A DNA stretch of 64,000 nt from the NCBI RefSeq assembly GCF_034424375.1, contig NZ_CP139965.1:4402001-4466000 (forward strand), read 5' to 3'. Position numbers and translations under genes: made by a program. Source of the DNA: Paraburkholderia kururiensis (GTDB taxonomy: Bacteria > Pseudomonadota > Gammaproteobacteria > Burkholderiales > Burkholderiaceae). Below the pieces are notes generated by a model. The model searched no databases. It saw only the letters and a list, made by a program, of their open reading frames with translations, and was not told where the DNA came from. Numbering within the stretch: the stretch's first letter is position 1; every line of letters begins with the position of its first letter. Positions 1-9,320 of this stretch are shown here, one piece after another.

Positions 1-755
1 TGCGCGCCACGCCGCACGACGTGATGGTGGTTGCCGCCTACGGCTTGTTGTTGCCGCAGGAAGTGCTCGATATCGCGCCGCATGGCTGCATCAACATCCA
101 CGCCTCGCTGTTGCCGCGCTGGCGGGGCGCCGCGCCCATCCACCGCGCGATCGAGGCAGGCGACGCCGAAACCGGCATCACGCTAATGCAGATGGACGCC
201 GGCCTCGACACGGGCGCGATGATCCGCGAGGCGCGTACGACCATCACCCCGGTCGATACCACTGCGACCCTGCACGACCGTCTTGCACAGCTGGGTGCGC
301 AGCTGATCGTCGGTGCGCTCGTGGATCTGGAGCGGGACGGCCGCCTGCCCACCATTCCTCAACCCGCCGAGGGCGCCACCTACGCCGAGAAGATCGGCAA
401 GCACGAAGCGGCGCTCGACTGGCGGCGTCCCGCTGCGGCGCTCGCGCGCCAGGTGCGTGCCTTCGACCCGTTCCCGGGCGGTGTCGGCACACTCGACGGC
501 ACCCCGCTGAAAATCTGGGCGGCCGAACCGGTCGACGCTCTCCCGCGGGGCCACACGCAACCTGGCCAGATCGTCGATGTATCGGCCGAGGGCGTTGTCG
601 TGGCGTGCGGTGAAGGCGCTTTGCGCATCACGCAGTTGCAGAAGCCCGGCGGCAAACGGCTTTCCGTACGCGAGTTTCTGGCGGGCTCGCCGCTTGTCAC
701 CGACCAGCGTTTCGCCTTGCCCGAGCCGGCGGTGGGTCCGGTCTCCAAGGCCTGA
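1..755 (+). CDS. fmt: Methionyl-tRNA formyltransferase, 3' part (truncated by window start)
   Basis: Transfers a formyl group from 10-formyl-THF to Met-tRNAfMet in the cytosol to make the initiator. The reading frame is already open at base 3 and gives about 250 residues of a protein usually near 315-330 long, so roughly the first 70 residues lie outside the window. The formyltransferase core is visible: [17 protein letters not shown] carries the catalytic Asn and His and the SLLP loop, and [11 protein letters not shown] carries the catalytic Asp. The C-terminal OB-like domain ([22 protein letters not shown]) is complete. The stop is TGA at 753-755. Family assignment is firm. Upstream genes (typically def) cannot be seen. 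Confidence 0.97.
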   Translation, partial: RATPHDVMVVAAYGLLLPQEVLDIAPHGCINIHASLLPRWRGAAPIHRAIEAGDAETGITLMQMDAGLDTGAMIREARTTITPVDTTATLHDRLAQLGAQLIVGALVDLERDGRLPTIPQPAEGATYAEKIGKHEAALDWRRPAAALARQVRAFDPFPGGVGTLDGTPLKIWAAEPVDALPRGHTQPGQIVDVSAEGVVVACGEGALRITQLQKPGGKRLSVREFLAGSPLVTDQRFALPEPAVGPVSKA

Positions 756-894
756 TTGCTGAAACGATAAACGTGCGTGACGCTGCACGCCATCGGCCGA
801 TCGGCCGGGTCGCGTCGCCGCTGTGGCCGGCGCTAAAATTCTTACTGCAGTGCTTTGCGTTTAACCGGGTCTTCCAAAGACTTCGAGGTTCTTC

Positions 895-1548
895 ATGTCC
901 GGCATCACTCATTTCGGTTTTTTCGTCGTCGCGGTCTTTCTGCTCAACGTGACACCGGGGCCCGACACCGCGTACATCGTTGGACGCAGCGTGGCTCAGG
1001 GCCGCCGTGCCGGACTGATGTCGGCGCTCGGCATTTCGGCCGGCTGCTGCGTGCATTCGCTTGCCTGCGCATTCGGGCTTACCGCACTGCTTGCTGCTTC
1101 GGCCACTGCGTTCACGGTAATCAAGTTTGTCGGCGCGCTTTATCTGGTCTATCTCGGCGTGCGGCTCATCTTCACGAAACCGGACAAGCGTGCCGAAGAC
1201 GCCGCGAATTCCGCGGCCTCGCAGATGCCGGCAACGGACCGTTCCCTGCGGCAGCTTTTCCTGCAAGGCTTCTGGACGAACGTGCTGAATCCGAAGGTCG
1301 TGCTCTTTTTCGTGTCGTTCTTCCCGCAGTTCGTGGTGCCGGGCAGCGATCAGAAGGTGGTTGCGTTTTTGACGCTCGGCGTTGTGTTCGTCGCGATGAG
1401 CACGATCTGGAACAGTTTTGTTGCGTGGGTTGCCGGTAGCGTCACGCAACGGTTCTCGGGCAAGCCCGCCCTCAAGCGGTGGCTGGACCGCGGCGTGGGC
1501 ACCGCTTTCGTCGGTCTCGGCATCCGCCTCGCCACCGCCACACGCTGA
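895..1548 (+). CDS. LysE/RhtB family amino acid exporter
   Basis: Inner-membrane exporter of the LysE/RhtB superfamily, 217 residues, the normal size. The N-terminal family signature LNVTPGPDTAYIVGRS is present, followed by G-rich helices (GLMSALGISAGCC, FVGALYLVYLGVRLIF) and the mid-protein FLQGFWTNVLNPKVVLFFVSFFPQF motif typical of the family. About six hydrophobic segments are visible. A GAGG element sits about 8 nt before the ATG. Substrate is not readable from sequence; homoserine lactone, threonine or leucine exporters are all possible. It stands alone between fmt and htpX in the same direction. Confidence 0.9.
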   Translation: MSGITHFGFFVVAVFLLNVTPGPDTAYIVGRSVAQGRRAGLMSALGISAGCCVHSLACAFGLTALLAASATAFTVIKFVGALYLVYLGVRLIFTKPDKRAEDAANSAASQMPATDRSLRQLFLQGFWTNVLNPKVVLFFVSFFPQFVVPGSDQKVVAFLTLGVVFVAMSTIWNSFVAWVAGSVTQRFSGKPALKRWLDRGVGTAFVGLGIRLATATR

Positions 1549-1573
1549 TTGAATTTTCCGCGCCCGGTCATAT
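1549..1573 (+). promoter_or_regulatory. Possible heat-shock (sigma-32-like) promoter for htpX
   Basis: TTGAA at 1549-1553 and CGGTCATAT ending near 1573 lie about 12 nt apart, close to the sigma-32 pattern (CTTGAA, 13-15 nt, CCCCATNT). htpX is a heat-shock gene in other proteobacteria. The match is partial and it overlaps the end of the preceding gene, so this is tentative. Confidence 0.25.
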
Positions 1574-1670
1574 CTAACAACTCGCTTACAATAAGCCGCT
1601 TTCCCGCCACGAGCGCCGTGCTTCGGGCAGGCAGGCGGTGATGAACTTCTACGGGCAAGGAGCAACGCAC

Positions 1671-2528
1671 ATGTTCAATTGGGTCAAAACCGCGATGTTG
1701 ATGGCCGCGATCACGGCCCTTTTCATCGTGATCGGCGGCATGATCGGGGGCCAGCGCGGCATGATGCTGGCGCTTCTGGTCGCGCTCGGCATGAACTTCT
1801 TTTCGTACTGGTTCTCCGACAAGATGGTCCTGCGCATGTACAACGCGCAGGAAGTCGATGAAACCACCGCGCCGCAGTTCTACCGCATGGTGCGTGACCT
1901 CGCCACGCGTGCCGGCCTGCCGATGCCCCGCGTGTACCTGATCGACGAAGCTGCGCCGAACGCGTTCGCCACGGGCCGCAATCCTGAACACGCCGCTGTC
2001 GCGGCCACCACGGGCATTCTGCGGGTGCTGTCCGAGCGCGAAATGCGTGGGGTGATGGCGCATGAACTCGCTCACGTGAAGCACCGCGACATCCTGATCT
2101 CCACGATTTCGGCCACGATGGCTGGCGCTATCTCCGCGCTCGCCAACTTCGCGATGTTCTTCGGCGGGCGTGACGAGAACGGGCGTCCTGCCAACCCGAT
2201 TGCGGGTATCGCCGTTGCGTTGCTGGCCCCGATTGCGGCCGGCCTGATCCAGATGGCCATTTCGCGCGCTCGCGAGTTCGAGGCCGACCGCGGCGGCGCG
2301 CAGATTTCCGGCGATCCGCAGGCGCTGGCTGCCGCGCTCGACAAAATTCACCGCTATGCGAGCGGCGTTCCGTTTGCCGCGGCCGAAGAGCATCCGGCCA
2401 CTGCGCAGATGATGATCGTGAATCCCCTGCATGCAGGCGGTATCGCGAATCTCTTCTCCACGCACCCCTCTACCGAAGAGCGCATTGCGCGCCTGATGGA
2501 GATGGCACGAACCGGACGCTTCGACTGA
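1671..2528 (+). CDS. htpX: Membrane zinc metalloprotease HtpX (M48B)
   Basis: Inner-membrane zinc endopeptidase for quality control of membrane proteins, with its active site on the cytoplasmic side. The start at 1671 (MFNWVKTAM) is chosen over in-frame ATGs from 1638 because AAGGAG lies 8 nt upstream of it and the family begins this way. That gives 285 residues, the usual length. Two N-terminal membrane helices (about residues 7-25 and 30-48) are followed by the [10 protein letters not shown] zinc motif with H131, E132 and H135, then two further hydrophobic stretches and the downstream [13 protein letters not shown] glutamate motif. Everything expected of an active enzyme is present. Confidence 0.96.
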   Translation: MFNWVKTAMLMAAITALFIVIGGMIGGQRGMMLALLVALGMNFFSYWFSDKMVLRMYNAQEVDETTAPQFYRMVRDLATRAGLPMPRVYLIDEAAPNAFATGRNPEHAAVAATTGILRVLSEREMRGVMAHELAHVKHRDILISTISATMAGAISALANFAMFFGGRDENGRPANPIAGIAVALLAPIAAGLIQMAISRAREFEADRGGAQISGDPQALAAALDKIHRYASGVPFAAAEEHPATAQMMIVNPLHAGGIANLFSTHPSTEERIARLMEMARTGRFD

Positions 2529-2677
2529 CCGTCAGGGGCGCGCGCCTCTAACGGTGCCGCTATCGCGGGCCGAGGCGCTTCCCTCCAACGCCGCCCGCCT
2601 CGACAAAGAACGAGTGGCGCGTCACGTTACAATGCACCGTTTGCACACCGTGCATTGCGTGGCCGCCCTCGTTTTTC

Positions 2678-4207
2678 ATGACATCCAAACCTTCCCGGCG
2701 TCCCGCCGCTGAACACACGGCGCGTTCGCGTCCTTCGAGACCCGCGCAATCGGGGCAGGACCGTCCGGCGCACCGCGCTCAAGTGCCGCAATCCGGTCGT
2801 TCGCCGCAGAGCCGCGAGCCGCGCCTCTCCGCTTTGCGCGTTGCGCCCGATTCGCTGGGCTTCGCACTCGATTGCGCAGCCCAGGCCGTGACCGCCGTAC
2901 GTGGCGGCGCGGCACTCCCTGCTGCGCTCGCAGCCGTATCCGGTTCGCTTCCCGCTTCCGCAGCCAGCCTCGCGCGCGGCGCGACGCAAGACATCGCCTA
3001 TCGCACCATGCGTTGCCTCGCGACGGTCGATCGCGTGATCGCGTTGCGCGTCCACAAGACGCCGCCCGCTCACGTCACGAACATGCTCGCCTGCGCGCTG
3101 GCGCTTCTCTGCGACGAGAGCGAGCCACCTTCGTATGCCGCGTTCACCGTCGTGGACCAGGCCGTGAATGCCGTGGGCGCGCGCCGCGAGGTCAGCTTCG
3201 CGAAGGGGCTCGTCAATGCGGTGCTGCGAGGCTTCCTGCGCGAACGCGACGCGCTGCTTGCCGAGGTGCGCCAGGACGAGGTCGCGCGCTGGAACTATCC
3301 GCAATGGTGGATAGACGCCACGCGTCGCGCGTGGCCCGACGCCTGGCAAGACATTCTCGCGGCCGGCAATGACCACGGCCCGCTCACTTTGCGTGTGAAC
3401 ACGCGTCGCTCGAGCGTGGACGACTATCTGGCCCTGCTGCGCGAACAGCACATCGACGCGACGCAATCCGGCGAGCAGGCGGTGACGCTCGTGGTGCCCA
3501 CGCCGGTGGATCGCATTCCGGGCTTTGCGAGCGGTCTCGTCTCCGTGCAGGATGCCGGCGCGCAGCTGGCGGCGCGTTCGCTCGACGTGCGCGACGGCAT
3601 GCGCGTGCTCGACGCCTGCGCGGCGCCTGGCGGCAAGACCGGCCATCTGCTGGAGCTCGCGGATATCGAACTCGTTGCGCTCGAAAGCGACCCCGCCCGC
3701 GCGCCGCGTATCGCCGAGAACTTGCAGCGCCTGGGTCTCGATGCCGAAATTCGCGTGGGCGATGCGGGTGACCCTTCGCAATGGCATGACGGCCGCCCGT
3801 TCGATCGCGTTCTTGCCGACGTGCCGTGTTCCGCTTCGGGCATCGTACGGCGGCATCCCGACATTCGGTGGCTGCGGCGCGCGTCGGACATCGACGCCCT
3901 CGTCGCCGAACAGCGCCGCATTCTGGAGGCGTTGTGGTTGCTCGTGAAGCCGGGCGGCGAGTTGCTCTACGTCACCTGCTCGATCTTTCCCGAGGAAGGT
4001 GAGTTGCAGGCGCGCTGGTTTGAAAGCTTCCACCAGGATGCGGTACGATTGGACGCGCCCGGGCAGCTGCTGCCCACCGTTCATCGCGCGCCAGCAGAGG
4101 CGCGAGGCGGTTCCGGTGCCGCCGCAGGGGCCAGCCGCGCCGCCGCGGTTTCAGAGCACAACGCGGATCACGACGGATTCTTCTACGCGCGCTTTCAGAA
4201 ACGGTGA
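2678..4207 (+). CDS. rsmB: 16S rRNA m5C967 methyltransferase RsmB
   Basis: SAM-dependent methylation of C967 of 16S rRNA. The 509-residue protein has a basic, low-complexity N-terminus of about 60 residues, a NusB-like RNA-binding domain (about 65-200) and a Rossmann methyltransferase domain (about 225-end). Visible motifs: SAM-binding DACAAPGGKTGHLLEL, ADVPCSASGIVRRHPDIRWLRR with one catalytic Cys, and VTCSIFPEE with the second. A run of Gly/Ala/Pro-rich residues interrupts the region near the C-terminus, which is commonly variable. It is longer than E. coli RsmB (429 residues) because of the two extra segments. It overlaps the next gene by 4 bp (GTGA), so it probably heads the rsmB-DUF4390-ntrYX operon. 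Confidence 0.95.
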   Translation: MTSKPSRRPAAEHTARSRPSRPAQSGQDRPAHRAQVPQSGRSPQSREPRLSALRVAPDSLGFALDCAAQAVTAVRGGAALPAALAAVSGSLPASAASLARGATQDIAYRTMRCLATVDRVIALRVHKTPPAHVTNMLACALALLCDESEPPSYAAFTVVDQAVNAVGARREVSFAKGLVNAVLRGFLRERDALLAEVRQDEVARWNYPQWWIDATRRAWPDAWQDILAAGNDHGPLTLRVNTRRSSVDDYLALLREQHIDATQSGEQAVTLVVPTPVDRIPGFASGLVSVQDAGAQLAARSLDVRDGMRVLDACAAPGGKTGHLLELADIELVALESDPARAPRIAENLQRLGLDAEIRVGDAGDPSQWHDGRPFDRVLADVPCSASGIVRRHPDIRWLRRASDIDALVAEQRRILEALWLLVKPGGELLYVTCSIFPEEGELQARWFESFHQDAVRLDAPGQLLPTVHRAPAEARGGSGAAAGASRAAAVSEHNADHDGFFYARFQKR

Positions 4208-4794
4208 CCATCAAACGCTTCTTTCCGCTCCGGCTCGCGGTCGTGCTGTGGATCACGCTGACCGTCTGCCTGACCGCAGCCGGGCCGGCGCGTGCCGATC
4301 AGATCGCCGTCCAGCGTGCGTCGCTTCAGGCGGACAACAACGGCTGGAGCCTCGACGCGCGTTTCGATTTCGAGCTCAACAGCAGCCTCGAAGACGCTGT
4401 CAACAAGGGCATTCCGCTCTATTTCACGACCGATTTTGAATTGAGCCGTCCGCGCTGGTATTGGTTCGACGAGCAACCGGTGAGCGTTTCGCAAAGCATC
4501 CGCCTCTCGTTTCAGCCGCTCACGCGCGAGTACCGCGTGTCGAGCGGCGGCCTGCAACTCGGCTTTTCGTCGCTGAAGGAAGCGCTCGCGGTGATCAAAC
4601 ACGTCACGTCGTGGCACGTGATCGACCGCAATCAGGTCCATGTGGACGAGACCTACAACGCGTCGGTGCGCATGCAGCTCGACATTGCATTGATGCCCAA
4701 GCCGTTCCAGATCGACGCGGTGAACAATCGCGACTGGAATCTCGCTTCCGACTGGAAGCGCTTCACTTTCACGGTGAGCGATCGTGCTAAATAG
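4204..4794 (+). CDS. DUF4390 exported protein
   Basis: A 196-residue protein of unknown function. It starts with GTG overlapping the rsmB stop by 4 bp, so translation is probably coupled. A signal peptide is clear: basic start, hydrophobic stretch about residues 8-26, then GPARA before the mature part, so it is likely periplasmic. The rest is a beta-rich sequence with RPRWYWFDEQPV and repeated aromatic residues, as in DUF4390 members that sit between rsmB and ntrY in betaproteobacteria. The conserved position next to a membrane sensor kinase suggests, but does not prove, a role in that sensor's periplasmic input. Confidence 0.85.
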   Translation: MTIKRFFPLRLAVVLWITLTVCLTAAGPARADQIAVQRASLQADNNGWSLDARFDFELNSSLEDAVNKGIPLYFTTDFELSRPRWYWFDEQPVSVSQSIRLSFQPLTREYRVSSGGLQLGFSSLKEALAVIKHVTSWHVIDRNQVHVDETYNASVRMQLDIALMPKPFQIDAVNNRDWNLASDWKRFTFTVSDRAK

Positions 4795-7207
4795 AGTGCG
4801 CCGCGCCACCAGTGTCAGTAGCGTCGTCGTCAGGCTGCTTGTTCTGACGGTCGCCGTCACGGCCGTGCTGCTGCTCGTGCTGCTGGCGGCAGCGAGCGCG
4901 AATACCGAATTCTTCGACCGCTACTACTCGTGGCTCTACGCGGCCAACATCGCCGTCGCGCTGATCTTCATGCTCGTGGTGACGGCGCTTGTGGTCGTGA
5001 TCGTCTCGCGGCTCCGGAAGGGCAAGTTCGGCACGCGGCTGCTCGCCAAGCTGGCGTTCTTCTTCGCGCTGGTGGGCGTCGTGCCGGGCGGCATCATCTA
5101 CGTGGTGTCGTATCAGTTCGTCTCGCGCAGCATCGAGTCGTGGTTCGACGTCAATGTCGAAACGGCGCTCACGTCCGGCCTCAACCTCGGGCGCGGCATG
5201 CTGGACGCGTCGCTCTCGGATCTGCAGACGAAGGGCCGCCTCATGGCCGAGCAGCTAGCGAGCGCCGACGCCGCCGGCACCACGCTCACGCTGCTGCGTC
5301 TGCGCGACCAGTTCGGCGTGCAGGATGCGACCATCGTCGAGCCCGTGCGCAGCATGTCGGGCGCCACGCCCGACATGCACGTGGTGGCACAGGCTTCGGG
5401 CAATCTCTCGTCGCTCGTGCCCACCGATCTGCCCACGCCGCTGATGATCGACCAGGCGCGCGGTCGCGGCTTCGCTGCGATCGAAGGCGAAGTGGACGGC
5501 GACCCGCGCGAGCACGGCAGCAAAGGCGTGTTGCGCTTGCGCGTGGTCCAGCGCATTCCGGACACTAACGCGTCGCTGCTGCAGCCCACCGAGCGCTTCC
5601 TGCAGCTCACGCAGCCGGTCTCGCCCACGCTCGCGCGCAACGCCGACGCCGTGCAGCGCGCCTATCGCGAATATCAGGAGAAGGCGCTCGGCCGAACGGG
5701 CTTGCGCAAGATGTACATCGGCACGCTCACGCTCGCGCTCTTCCTCGCCACCTTCATCGCGATGATGATTGCGCTCGCGCTCGGCAACCAGCTCGCCCGA
5801 CCGCTTTTCCTGCTCGCGCAAGGCACGAAGGAAGTGACCGAAGGCGACTACACGCCCAAGCGCGAGGTCAAGTCGCGCGACGAGCTGGGCTTCCTCACGC
5901 AGTCGTTCAACGCGATGACGCGGCAGCTTTCCGAAGCGCGCGCAGCCGTGGAGAAGAACCGCATCGCGCTCGAACATTCGAAGGCGTACCTCGAAAGCAT
6001 TCTTGCGAATCTCACGGCGGGTGTGTTCGTGTTCGACCGGCAGTTTCGCCTGACCACGGCGAACCCCGGCGCCGAGCGCATTTTCCGCCAGCCGTTCCAG
6101 GCGATGCTGGGCTCGTCGCTCGAACGCATTGGCGTGCTTGCGGAGTTCGGCGCGATGGTGCGCAAGGCGTTTGCCGATCGCGAAGCAGCCGGCGACGGCC
6201 ATGCCGATCGCGGACACTGGCAGCAGCAGTTCTCGGTGCAGGTGCCGGGCGAGACGGATCCGCTCACGCTGCTCGTGCGCGGCGCGCGGCTCGTTTCCGA
6301 GGCGACGGCCGGCGACGCGGGCGATGCCAATGGCAACGCGCAGACGTCCGGCTACGTGGTGGTGTTCGACGACATCTCCGACGTGATTTCCGCGCAGCGT
6401 TCCGTTGCCTGGGGCGAGGTGGCGCGGCGTCTTGCACACGAGATCAAGAATCCGCTCACGCCGATCCAGCTTTCGGCCGAGCGCCTGCAGATGAAGCTCT
6501 CCGACAAGCTCGCGCCCGCCGACGCCGACGTGCTCAAGCGCGGCGCCACGACCATCGTCAATCAGGTCGCGGCGATGAAGCAGATGGTCGACAACTTCCG
6601 CGACTACGCCCGCACGCCGCCCGCGGTGCTCGCGAATCTTCAGCTCAACGATCTGGTGGGCGAAGTGCTCACGCTCTACGGCATCGAGGAAGGCAAGAGC
6701 GCGATTCACGTCGAGCTTTCCACGCTGCCCGTGATTCGCGGCGACGCGACGCAACTGCGTCAGGTGATCCATAACCTGCTGCAGAATGCGCAAGACGCGG
6801 TGGCGGATGTCGAGCAGCCGCGTGTGCTGCTCGAAACGAGAACAGTAGAATATGGCGATCCCGACGCCGAAGGTAAGACGCGCGTCGCGGTGCGGCTGAC
6901 CGTCTCCGACAACGGGCCCGGCTTTCCCGCGCGCATCCTGACGCGCGCATTCGAACCTTACGTGACGACCAAGGCCAAAGGGACAGGGCTGGGACTCGCG
7001 ATGGTCAAGAAGATCGTCGACGAACACGGCGCGCGCATCGACATTCGCAACCGGCTGAGAGCGGGCGACGTGGTCGAGGGCGCCCAGATTTCGATTCTCT
7101 TTCTCCAGCTCGCGGACGATGCCGCCGCCCCCAGCACAGGGGAGAAGACGGCCCGCGCGGCCTCACAGGGAACGACGAAAGCAACAGTGCAGACAAGGGC
7201 AGCTTAA
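4784..7207 (+). CDS. ntrY: NtrY-like membrane sensor histidine kinase
   Basis: Sensor kinase of the NtrY family, 807 residues, GTG start overlapping the previous gene by 11 bp. Order of parts: three N-terminal membrane helices (about 13-37, 50-73, 86-108), a periplasmic region of about 190 residues, another helix (about 308-330), a HAMP linker, a PAS domain (about 400-510, LESILANLTAGVFVFDRQFRLTTANPGAERIF), the dimerization/phosphoacceptor motif ARRLAHEIKNPLTPIQLSAE with H552, and an ATPase domain with NLLQNAQDA, DNGPGFP and GTGLGLAMVKKIV. All catalytic boxes are intact. NtrY-type kinases respond to nitrogen or redox state in other proteobacteria; the signal here is not readable. It ends directly before its regulator gene. 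Confidence 0.93.
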   Translation: MLNRVRRATSVSSVVVRLLVLTVAVTAVLLLVLLAAASANTEFFDRYYSWLYAANIAVALIFMLVVTALVVVIVSRLRKGKFGTRLLAKLAFFFALVGVVPGGIIYVVSYQFVSRSIESWFDVNVETALTSGLNLGRGMLDASLSDLQTKGRLMAEQLASADAAGTTLTLLRLRDQFGVQDATIVEPVRSMSGATPDMHVVAQASGNLSSLVPTDLPTPLMIDQARGRGFAAIEGEVDGDPREHGSKGVLRLRVVQRIPDTNASLLQPTERFLQLTQPVSPTLARNADAVQRAYREYQEKALGRTGLRKMYIGTLTLALFLATFIAMMIALALGNQLARPLFLLAQGTKEVTEGDYTPKREVKSRDELGFLTQSFNAMTRQLSEARAAVEKNRIALEHSKAYLESILANLTAGVFVFDRQFRLTTANPGAERIFRQPFQAMLGSSLERIGVLAEFGAMVRKAFADREAAGDGHADRGHWQQQFSVQVPGETDPLTLLVRGARLVSEATAGDAGDANGNAQTSGYVVVFDDISDVISAQRSVAWGEVARRLAHEIKNPLTPIQLSAERLQMKLSDKLAPADADVLKRGATTIVNQVAAMKQMVDNFRDYARTPPAVLANLQLNDLVGEVLTLYGIEEGKSAIHVELSTLPVIRGDATQLRQVIHNLLQNAQDAVADVEQPRVLLETRTVEYGDPDAEGKTRVAVRLTVSDNGPGFPARILTRAFEPYVTTKAKGTGLGLAMVKKIVDEHGARIDIRNRLRAGDVVEGAQISILFLQLADDAAAPSTGEKTARAASQGTTKATVQTRAA

Positions 7208-7897
7208 ATGGCAACCATCCTGGTGGTAGATGACGAAATGGGTATCCGGGAATTGCTCTCGGAAATCCTGAGCGACGAGGGACACGTCGTCGAGGTGGCG
7301 GAAAACGCACAGGAAGCACGCGACTTCCGCCTGCGTCAGGCGCCCGATCTCGTGCTGCTCGACATCTGGATGCCGGACACCGATGGCGTCACGCTGTTGA
7401 AGGAGTGGGCGGCCCAAGGGCAGCTCACCATGCCGGTCATCATGATGTCGGGACACGCGACGATCGACACCGCCGTCGAGGCCACTAAGATCGGCGCGCT
7501 CAATTTCCTCGAGAAGCCGATTGCGCTGCAAAAGCTGTTGAAGGCCGTGGAGCAGGGACTTGCGCGCGGCACGGCGGCACCAGTGATGGCGGGCGCGGCG
7601 GCCAAGCCGGTTGCGTCGGCGGGATCGACGGTGGTTGCGTCCGCTGCGGCGCTGCCCATTCTCTCTGCCGACGGCGTGACGACCGCCGGGGCCGCGCTGC
7701 AAACCGCATCGATTTCGTTCGACATTCCGTTGCGCGACGCGCGCGACGCTTTCGAGCGCGCGTATTTCGAGTACCACCTTGCGCGCGAGAACGGCAGCAT
7801 GACGCGCGTGGCGGAAAAAACCGGCCTCGAACGTACGCACCTGTACCGCAAGCTCAAACAGCTCGGCGTCGACCTCGGCAAAAACAAGGGGGAATGA
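7208..7897 (+). CDS. ntrX: NtrX-like response regulator lacking the AAA+ domain
   Basis: Partner regulator of the upstream kinase; the ATG directly follows the kinase stop codon. The receiver domain (about 1-120) has the acidic pair VDDE, phosphoacceptor D52 in LLDIWMP, the Ser in MMSGHA and the Lys in FLEKPI. An Ala-rich linker (about 130-175) leads to a Fis-type helix-turn-helix (RVAEKTGLERTHLYRKLKQLG, about 199-220). At 229 residues it is about half the length of classical NtrX (near 450), because the central sigma-54 ATPase domain (GESGTGKE, ELFGH, GAFTGA) is absent. It therefore should not activate sigma-54 promoters by remodelling. A simple DNA-binding activator or repressor is more likely. 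Confidence 0.9.
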   Translation: MATILVVDDEMGIRELLSEILSDEGHVVEVAENAQEARDFRLRQAPDLVLLDIWMPDTDGVTLLKEWAAQGQLTMPVIMMSGHATIDTAVEATKIGALNFLEKPIALQKLLKAVEQGLARGTAAPVMAGAAAKPVASAGSTVVASAAALPILSADGVTTAGAALQTASISFDIPLRDARDAFERAYFEYHLARENGSMTRVAEKTGLERTHLYRKLKQLGVDLGKNKGE

Positions 7898-7955
7898 CGG
7901 GTGCGGCGCCCGTCGGGAGCCGAAAGTCGCGCTGCGGAAATTTTCGGACGAGGGC

Positions 7956-7984
7956 TTGAGGTGCACGTAGTGCTTTGCTATACT
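7956..7984 (+). promoter_or_regulatory. Promoter of tRNA-Phe
   Basis: TTGAGG at 7956-7961, a 17-nt spacer and TATACT at 7979-7984 form a near-ideal sigma-70 promoter. Transcription would start near 7991, a few bases before the mature tRNA end at 7999. Confidence 0.85.
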
Positions 7985-7998
7985 CTCGCTTCTTCGTT

Positions 7999-8074
7999 GG
8001 CCCGGTAGCTCAGTTGGTAGAGCAGCGGATTGAAAATCCGCGTGTCGGTGGTTCGATTCCGCCCCAGGCCACCA
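7999..8074 (+). tRNA. tRNA-Phe (GAA)
   Basis: A 76-nt cloverleaf including an encoded CCA end. D-stem GCTC/GAGC; anticodon stem GCGGA/TCCGC (8025-8029 with 8037-8041) around a seven-base loop with GAA at 8032-8034; T-stem GGTGG/CCGCC around TTCGATT. The acceptor stem GGCCCGG (7999-8005) faces CCAGGCC (8064-8070). Six of seven pairs form, but C8003 faces A8066, an unpaired C-A at position 5:68. The rest is canonical and there is a strong promoter and terminator, so the gene looks functional. Confidence 0.97.
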
Positions 8075-8080
8075 GAATTA

Positions 8081-8119
8081 AGCCCTAGGAAATCGTCAGA
8101 TTCCTGGGGCTTTCGTTTT
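8081..8119 (+). terminator. Rho-independent terminator of tRNA-Phe
   Basis: AGCCCTAGGAA (8081-8091) pairs fully, with one G-U pair, with TTCCTGGGGCT (8101-8111) around a 9-nt loop. A T-rich stretch (TTTCGTTTT) follows. Confidence 0.85.
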
Positions 8120-8509
8120 GGCCAACTTCCAGGCTGAGGGTCCGGCCGGCTCGCCGGTGGCGGTATGGGGCGCGTGATAATATAACGCGCTACATCGCGA
8201 GCGAAGCGGCAAGACGGAAGCCGCAATCGCCATGCGCCGATTGCCCCGTCCGCGAGTTCCGATTCCGTTCGATCCCGGCCGGCCGTTCCAGCAACGGCAC
8301 GAGTGTGCGCCGGGCCGAACCCGCTGCGTCGCCAGCGTGCCGGCGCTGCAAATTCTGACGATTGGCGGTATAAGCGCGTGCGCGCCCTGCGGCAAATGGC
8401 GCGACCTATACTGCCCGGGCCGCGGCACGGCCGCACTTGCGCGGCTTCATCGCACAAGGGCGCACACGAGGCGAGCGCGGCGCCCTCACTCAATACACGG
8501 AGCTTCACG
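8120..8509. other. Gene-free stretch before queC
   Basis: About 390 bp between the tRNA terminator and queC. Short open frames exist on both strands, but none has a ribosome binding site or recognisable protein sequence. A TATACT hexamer at 8407-8412 without a good -35 could be the queC promoter. I see no preQ1-type aptamer that I could defend. Confidence 0.4.
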
Positions 8510-9241
8510 GTGACTCGAACAGACGCTAAAAACAGCGCGCTTGTGCTGTTTTCGGGCGGCCAGGACTCGGCCACTTGCCTTGCATGGGCGCTCGACCGCT
8601 TTGAAACGGTAGAAACGCTGGGCTTCGATTACGGCCAACGGCACCGCATCGAACTGGAGTGCCGCGAGAGCTTCCGCAGTGCGATCGCGCGGCAGTTTCC
8701 GGCTTGGGGCGACCGTCTGGGCGACGATCACATGATCGACCTTTCGGTGCTGGGCGCGATCAGCGACACCGCGATGACGCGCGAGATCGAGATCGAGGCC
8801 TCGGCCAACGGACTGCCGAACACGTTCGTGCCGGGCCGCAATCTGATGTTCATGACGATCGCCGCGGCCATTGCTTATCGGCGCGGCCTTCAGGTGCTGG
8901 TGGGCGGCATGTGCGAAACGGACTTCTCCGGCTACCCGGATTGCCGCGACGACACCATGAAGGCGTTGCAGGTAGCGCTCAATCTCGGCATGGACAGCCG
9001 CTTCGTGCTGGAAACGCCGCTCATGTGGCTCGACAAGGCGGATACGTGGCGGCTTGCGCACGAGCTTGGCGGCGATGCGCTCGTGGAACTGATCCGCGTG
9101 GAAACGCACACGTGCTACGTCGGCGAGCGCGCGGAACTGCACAGCTGGGGCTTCGGTTGCGGCGAATGTCCGGCATGCCGGTTGCGCAAACGCGGATACG
9201 AGGCATGGCTCGCCGGCGAGAAGGTGACTTCGCCTGTGTGA
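8510..9241 (+). CDS. queC: 7-cyano-7-deazaguanine synthase QueC
   Basis: ATP-dependent conversion of 7-carboxy-7-deazaguanine to preQ0 in queuosine synthesis. The frame is open upstream to 8303, but the GTG at 8510 is the likely start: GGAG lies 7 nt before it, and the protein then begins [22 protein letters not shown], giving 243 residues. The PP-loop SGGQDS binds ATP. The C-terminal zinc site [17 protein letters not shown] carries the clustered cysteines with an upstream Cys in FGCGECPAC. First of three consecutive queuosine genes. Confidence 0.96.
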   Translation: MTRTDAKNSALVLFSGGQDSATCLAWALDRFETVETLGFDYGQRHRIELECRESFRSAIARQFPAWGDRLGDDHMIDLSVLGAISDTAMTREIEIEASANGLPNTFVPGRNLMFMTIAAAIAYRRGLQVLVGGMCETDFSGYPDCRDDTMKALQVALNLGMDSRFVLETPLMWLDKADTWRLAHELGGDALVELIRVETHTCYVGERAELHSWGFGCGECPACRLRKRGYEAWLAGEKVTSPV

Positions 9242-9320
9242 GCAGGCGGCCGGCACATGCAGCAGGTACGCAAAACGAAGGCGTGATCCCACGCCGGGAC
9301 GAACACAGACAGAAAGCAGC

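Noticed and set aside
5255..7027. Long - strand open frame opposite ntrY
   Set aside because: Antisense shadow of the histidine kinase domains; no family resemblance.
8120..8509. preQ1 riboswitch before queC
   Set aside because: Context invites it, but I could not find the C-rich loop and A-rich tail of known preQ1 aptamers close to the start codon.
8096..8574. Possible small proteins between tRNA-Phe and queC
   Set aside because: Several overlapping frames on both strands, none with ribosome site or recognisable sequence.
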